A stretch of DNA of 64,000 nucleotides from Fennellomyces sp. T-0311. Taxonomy: Eukaryota; Mucoromycota; Mucoromycetes; Mucorales; Lichtheimiaceae. The translations under genes were made by a program, and so were the position numbers. Under the pieces are notes generated by a model. It ran no database searches. It was given only the letters and a program-made list of their open reading frames with translations, and was not told the origin of the DNA. Each line of letters begins with the position of its first letter. Within the stretch, counting starts at the first letter, position 1. The stretch spans positions 1,943,097-2,007,096 of the forward strand of contig JALLLT010000001.1 of NCBI GenBank assembly GCA_025266875.1. The letters are read 5' to 3'. Of the stretch, positions 59,931-64,000 are shown one piece after another.

Positions 59931-60986
59931 ATAGATTTAATCTCTGCGTATGCAGTACTGATTGATATACATAGAAAGCTAAATATAAACTAGTGCTTTG
60001 TCTTATATGTTCAAGTATTCAGCAATACGTCATCTGGTAATAGTGCTGTTCACAAGGGCAAAATGGAACCATTGATGATTTGGTCTCTGGTAAAGCTTAA
60101 TTTTATACTTTTCCACTATTCTCATAGAAGTCAACTATAGTATGAACCTTACTATTATCGCTATATCGCTTTGCTCCAGTTTAGTCGGAGTCGATGTCTT
60201 CACCCTTTGCTTTAAGGTGTTATTACCTTAGAATGATAGATTGTCACCATGTGATGGCACTATGAAGCTGCTTGGATTTTTCTCTTAGACTAGCATATAT
60301 GTGAGACTTATATCGAGTAAAACTATCAGCGCACGCTCACCGTTTACCCTATCATACTTGGTTCTCTAAAATATGCTATTGCACTTCAATTGTAATTACA
60401 TCGCTATAGTTCCAATAGAACACCAACCATAGATAGCGAAACACCGGGATAATATTATACAAACTGCTAACCCAGAGTAGAGGCGATAAGCGAGTGGTCA
60501 GCTTGGAGAAATATTTACAAGGCAAAAGTAACTATGAGTTTTGGGAATACTTATTACGCCGGGTATTTTGCAAGTACAAAGCATTCATTCACTATTAGAA
60601 ACTTGGCCATCCATTTTCTTTAAGCTTCCCTTGTACTCTCTTGTTGTCCGAATTATGTGAAGAATATATCATCGTTCCGTATATTATGATGTAAATTTGG
60701 GATTGGGAGTCGATGACGAAATGAACTTCTTTAACATACGCAGTAAGTGAGCAAAATAATAGAACTCTCATCTGAATTAAAGAAGTAAGCGGACATCACC
60801 CGTTCGTATAACACTATTAGCGCTTATATATGGGGAGCATACAATGTAAAAACTATTACAGTAACTTTAATTGACGAGCCGCTAAATATTTTTAAAGCTC
60901 TATATGATGTCTAGGGAACGGAATGCGTTATTGCATAATAAGTACTTTTTACATTGACCTATAAAGCCATAGTAAAGTTGCCCGAT

Positions 60987-61017
60987 CCGTAGAGCATACA
61001 GATTAAAGCGTATTTAT
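60987..61017 (+). repeat. 31-base direct repeat, copy 1
   Basis: Starts CCGTAGAGCATACAG and is identical to 61749-61779. A 15-base partial copy at 61780-61794 runs directly into the MITE. Confidence 0.85.
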
Positions 61018-61748
61018 TATTATTATAATTTGTGGGTATGGCACTCGAGGGCAACATCCTTTAGGCAATTTGCCGGCCATATTGAGGGCAGAGGGAATTG
61101 GAAAGTGTAGATAGGAATTGAGAAGTGCGTATAGGTGGTGAGACATACAGGAAAACCCTTACTGGGAAGAAAAACCTGATGTGAGGACTGTGAGCTCGGG
61201 AGGTATCAGGCATGGCAATAAATATAAAATTCTAGCTACGCGGCAAAGTAAAGAAAAAGAAAAAAGAAAGGGAGGTAGTGATAGCGGCAGTTGTGTGTGC
61301 ACCCATGGTAGTGGGAATACTAGCCAGTGGTATCGATATTGCTGTTGGTATCGGCAAAGAATGCATCCAGGATCAACTGTGGATCGGGTTCTGGGTCAAA
61401 TTGTGTATCTGGATGGGTACATACATCAATATCCCGAAGAACTTGGAGAAGCAGTGGCCATGTTCGGCGCCAGTGGCCAGACCGTAGGCTTTTGGCCTTG
61501 CGTGGTAGGTCATTGAGGAGGATGTCAATGATATGCTGAGTGCGATCGACAGGCTTGTTGTAGCTTTGGAGCAGACGTTGGAAGGCTGGTTCAACCAGTG
61601 GGCAGACAAGTAGTGGTACGGTGAGCGGTTGGAAGTGGTATCGGTTAGGTGTCTTGCCACTCACGCCACATCTGCATTTTTTAAGAGGAAAAGAAGGGAG
61701 CCAGTGCATACGCCACTTGACAAGGCGATGGCGAGCTTGACTGCTGGT

Positions 61749-61779
61749 CCGTAGAGCATACAGATTAAAGCGTATTTAT
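61749..61779 (+). repeat. 31-base direct repeat, copy 2
   Basis: Identical to 60987-61017. The two copies enclose about 730 bases and may mark the ends of an unrecognised element or a local duplication. Confidence 0.85.
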
Positions 61780-61791
61780 CCGTAGAGCATA

Positions 61792-61933
61792 CAGTATTTC
61801 CAAAAGTGATGTCGCTACCCAAAGGAATCAATGTCGTTCCAAAAATGGAAATCACTGTATATTTTACATTATAAAATTGGGCCTTGGCGACATTGATTTC
61901 TTTGGGTAGCGACATTATATTTTGGAAATCCTG
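61792..61933 (-). mobile_element. MITE copy 2 (Tc1/mariner-like, TA target)
   Basis: A 142-base element with ends CAGTATTTCC...GGAAATCCTG, flanked by TA at 61790-61791 and 61934-61935. Its reverse complement follows MITE copy 1 almost base for base, with small differences and one-base indels. It is therefore the same family inserted in the other orientation. Confidence 0.85.
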
Positions 61934-61935
61934 TA

Positions 61936-64000
61936 TATGCAGCATGGTAATATGAAGCTGACTTGATGGGACTATCAGTTCGCATTCTAACTACAATCAA
62001 TGGAAGCATGTAGAAAAGGTATTGTTCAGTACCTGACGATCGCGCAAGTACAAGATGTTTGTAGATTGGGCTGTTACTGCAAGGTCGTAAAACCGAACGG
62101 GTTGTAATTTTGCAATTCCAATCAAAACGACGCCATGTGGTTAGAAACAAAGTTTTCTATATTAGTCAGTTTATATATGCCGACGGAACCGCGGTTTCTA
62201 CGTCTCCGAAGAAAAATATGGACACGGGAGAAGAATCGGTATCGAAATTATACAAGAAATATTCGATCGAGCCAAGCATATCTTAACCATGGTAAGTGCT
62301 TCTTCTATGATGTTCTACAATTATAAGTGATATGATGGAATGCTTGTGAAGAAATTTCAATAGGAACCACAGCTTACTATTTTCAGTTATGCCAAACGCA
62401 ACTTGCAGCAAAAATCGAAAAAAAAATGTTTCAGACTCTCTTTTGGTTCCTATCACACACTTCCTTCCCGACTGCGGCACCAAGAGAATGACGGTACGCC
62501 ACAGTTTACTTTTCAAGACGCATCGAGTCAATCGCCAAATTGTCATAGTCCCAATGAGGCGATTATCGATTAACCAAGCATTTGCAAGTTTATCAACGGG
62601 AGTCTAAGCAGTGATAGGCAGGGAAAGAGAAAGGTCATGTGTAAGCAAGTGTCTGGATTCTACAATTTGCGGTTGGCTGTATAAAGTAACTATTCCATTT
62701 ATGAGCGAAAGCCGCTCAACTACCAAGAATGAAGCTCAGCATCGGCGTGGTTCCGACGAAGGGCAACAGTATCCTAATTGCAGGAATCTTTAAGGGACCA
62801 CTTTTAGGTACAAAACACTAGTCATTGTGTAATACTTATTAAACATTGCTTCTCAGTTTAAGTATTATTAGCAGTTGGAACCAAGTGACGGGAAATAGTT
62901 AAGTAAAGGGAACTCTGTCTATGAAAACTTAACAATAAGCTAATATAAAAGGCTATACTTGTAGGTGGATGGAGCGCAGAAACACTAAAGAGGTTTTTTA
63001 ATTGGCCAGTCTAAACGTGTTAGGAATGGCATCGGGAAAAAAATAGAAACTCATATGTTCATCTAGACAGCTGAAATGTAGTTTCAGCAATTAGAGCTTG
63101 TTGCGCGATACCCAGAAGATACTTGTCGTTGAACAAGTCATCCTGACGAAATTCTTACGCAGCTCTCTCTGTTCGCAACTTATTTCCCGATGTGCTAGTT
63201 CCTGTGTTACGCGACCCAATATCTTGTTTGGTGGTGGTGGCGGCAGGGGATTGCTTCGAAGATCAGACGTGCTCTCTAATTCATGCATTCGTTCATGCCA
63301 CTAGTATTTCTGTTCTTGGTAAGATAAAAACAAACATTGTAGTGGAATTTCTAAAAAAAAAAACCTACGATAGTAACATTAAAGCAAATGTGTATGGGGC
63401 ACGTTTCGTTTCAGCATTTGGTTTATCGAACTAGTAGATGCCAAAGATATCGAAAAAATATGCACATGGTGTCCAATTGGCTATCAGCCAAGTCGCGTAC
63501 CGCCTTACTCGTATGACCCCGGAACAATCGGGCTTGATTCTGCATTATCGTGATCTAGGCATTACTGGGATGGCCTATTCTCGTAGGTCTTTTTTTAGGT
63601 GTGGTAAAAACAAATTACTCATTACCACGTAGCAATCGGCACGGGTTTGTTGACGGGGAGATATGGCATCCAAGGTCCTTTTCCTCAGAGGTCTGCGCAA
63701 CGCAAGCACTTTTCTGAAAATCTTTATAAAGGCCAATTATAAGAAGCTTAAACCGTTTGAAGACACTTGCAGGAAAAGTATGGTGAACATTGCCATTGCG
63801 ATGAATCGGTGCATTGCGATTCTGGTGATGGGGCTTCGCAGTGCTGAGAATTTTGAGCAAGCTAAGAAGTGCTCGTGCATTCTTACTGACAGACGAGCAG
63901 GTGGCTGAGCTGGGCAAATATGCTTTCGTGGGAAGTGTGAACAAAGAATGGAATCATGGTTAGAGAATGGTTACACGTCCCAACATCAATTGACGCGATA
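61936..64000. other. Gene-poor right end
   Basis: Open frames at 63438-63632 and 63663-63908 (plus) begin with ATG and have basic, helical text, but frames on the opposite strand overlap them and no family is recognised. A gene running off the right edge cannot be excluded. Confidence 0.3.

Larger units (their letters stand above)
58575..61791. other. Gene-poor, repeat-bearing interval
   Basis: Holds the palindromic element (59758-59930) and two copies of a 31-base repeat (60987-61017 and 61749-61779), with a half copy at 61780-61794. The DNA between the 31-base copies has a 130-codon minus-strand frame (61320-61709) with plausible protein text (FQRLLQSYNKPVDRTQHIID) but no known family. Nothing else was found. 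Confidence 0.4.

Noticed and set aside
61181..61516. Plus-strand frames opposite the 61320-61709 frame
   Set aside because: Composition is less protein-like than the minus-strand frame, and none has a recognisable feature.
1..64000. CRISPR arrays, prokaryotic operons, viral genes
   Set aside because: None seen. Introns and gene families are eukaryotic throughout.

Overview
The window looks like nuclear DNA of a Mucoromycota (zygomycete-type) fungus. Genes carry many short GT-AG introns (mostly 40-60 bases). The cytochrome P450 resembles the CYP509-type enzymes of this group, and there is an expanded TPR/F-box/LRR family. Intergenic DNA is AT-rich and holds MITEs and decayed transposon fragments. 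All exon models below were read by eye from splice signals, reading frame and comparison between paralogs. No database search was possible.

Layout. 0-2.1 kb: an eight-exon P450. 2.1-6.7 kb: gene-poor, with a possible Helitron relic and a GC-rich repeat. 6.7-25.8 kb: an accessory block. It holds three TPR/F-box/LRR genes on the minus strand (one intact, one badly decayed, one with a single nonsense codon) interleaved with four alpha/beta-hydrolase genes of the hormone-sensitive-lipase type on the plus strand. Exons 2 and 3 of the hydrolases are exactly 58 and 199 bases in all four copies. The fourth copy has threonine in place of the catalytic serine, and the first has a frameshifted C-terminus. 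26-32.2 kb: a 946-residue ankyrin plus anillin-homology-like protein, a divergent 541-residue coiled-coil protein and a small Cys-rich protein. 32.2-43 kb: mostly gene-poor, with one clear single-exon gene (39.4-40.3 kb) and a small candidate secreted peptide. 43-46.5 kb: a lineage-specific multi-exon gene with two compensating frame breaks and two small hydrophobic proteins. 47.3-53.3 kb: the most conserved block, with Mediator subunit 17, a GT8-GT64 fused glycosyltransferase whose stop codon lies 6 bases from that of MED17, and a VC0807-like membrane protein. 54.4-58.6 kb: a small protein with a PP1-docking-like motif and a broken F-box/LRR gene. 58.6-64 kb: gene-poor, with a palindromic element and a second MITE copy.

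The central block (MED17, glycosyltransferase, ankyrin/anillin-like, coiled-coil) reads as housekeeping or lineage-conserved. The left third reads as a fast-evolving accessory region, with hydrolases and a P450 that may act on lipophilic or ester substrates next to substrate-receptor-type F-box proteins. The most unusual single gene is the GT8-GT64 fusion. The most unusual arrangement is the interleaved hydrolase/F-box block with its graded decay.
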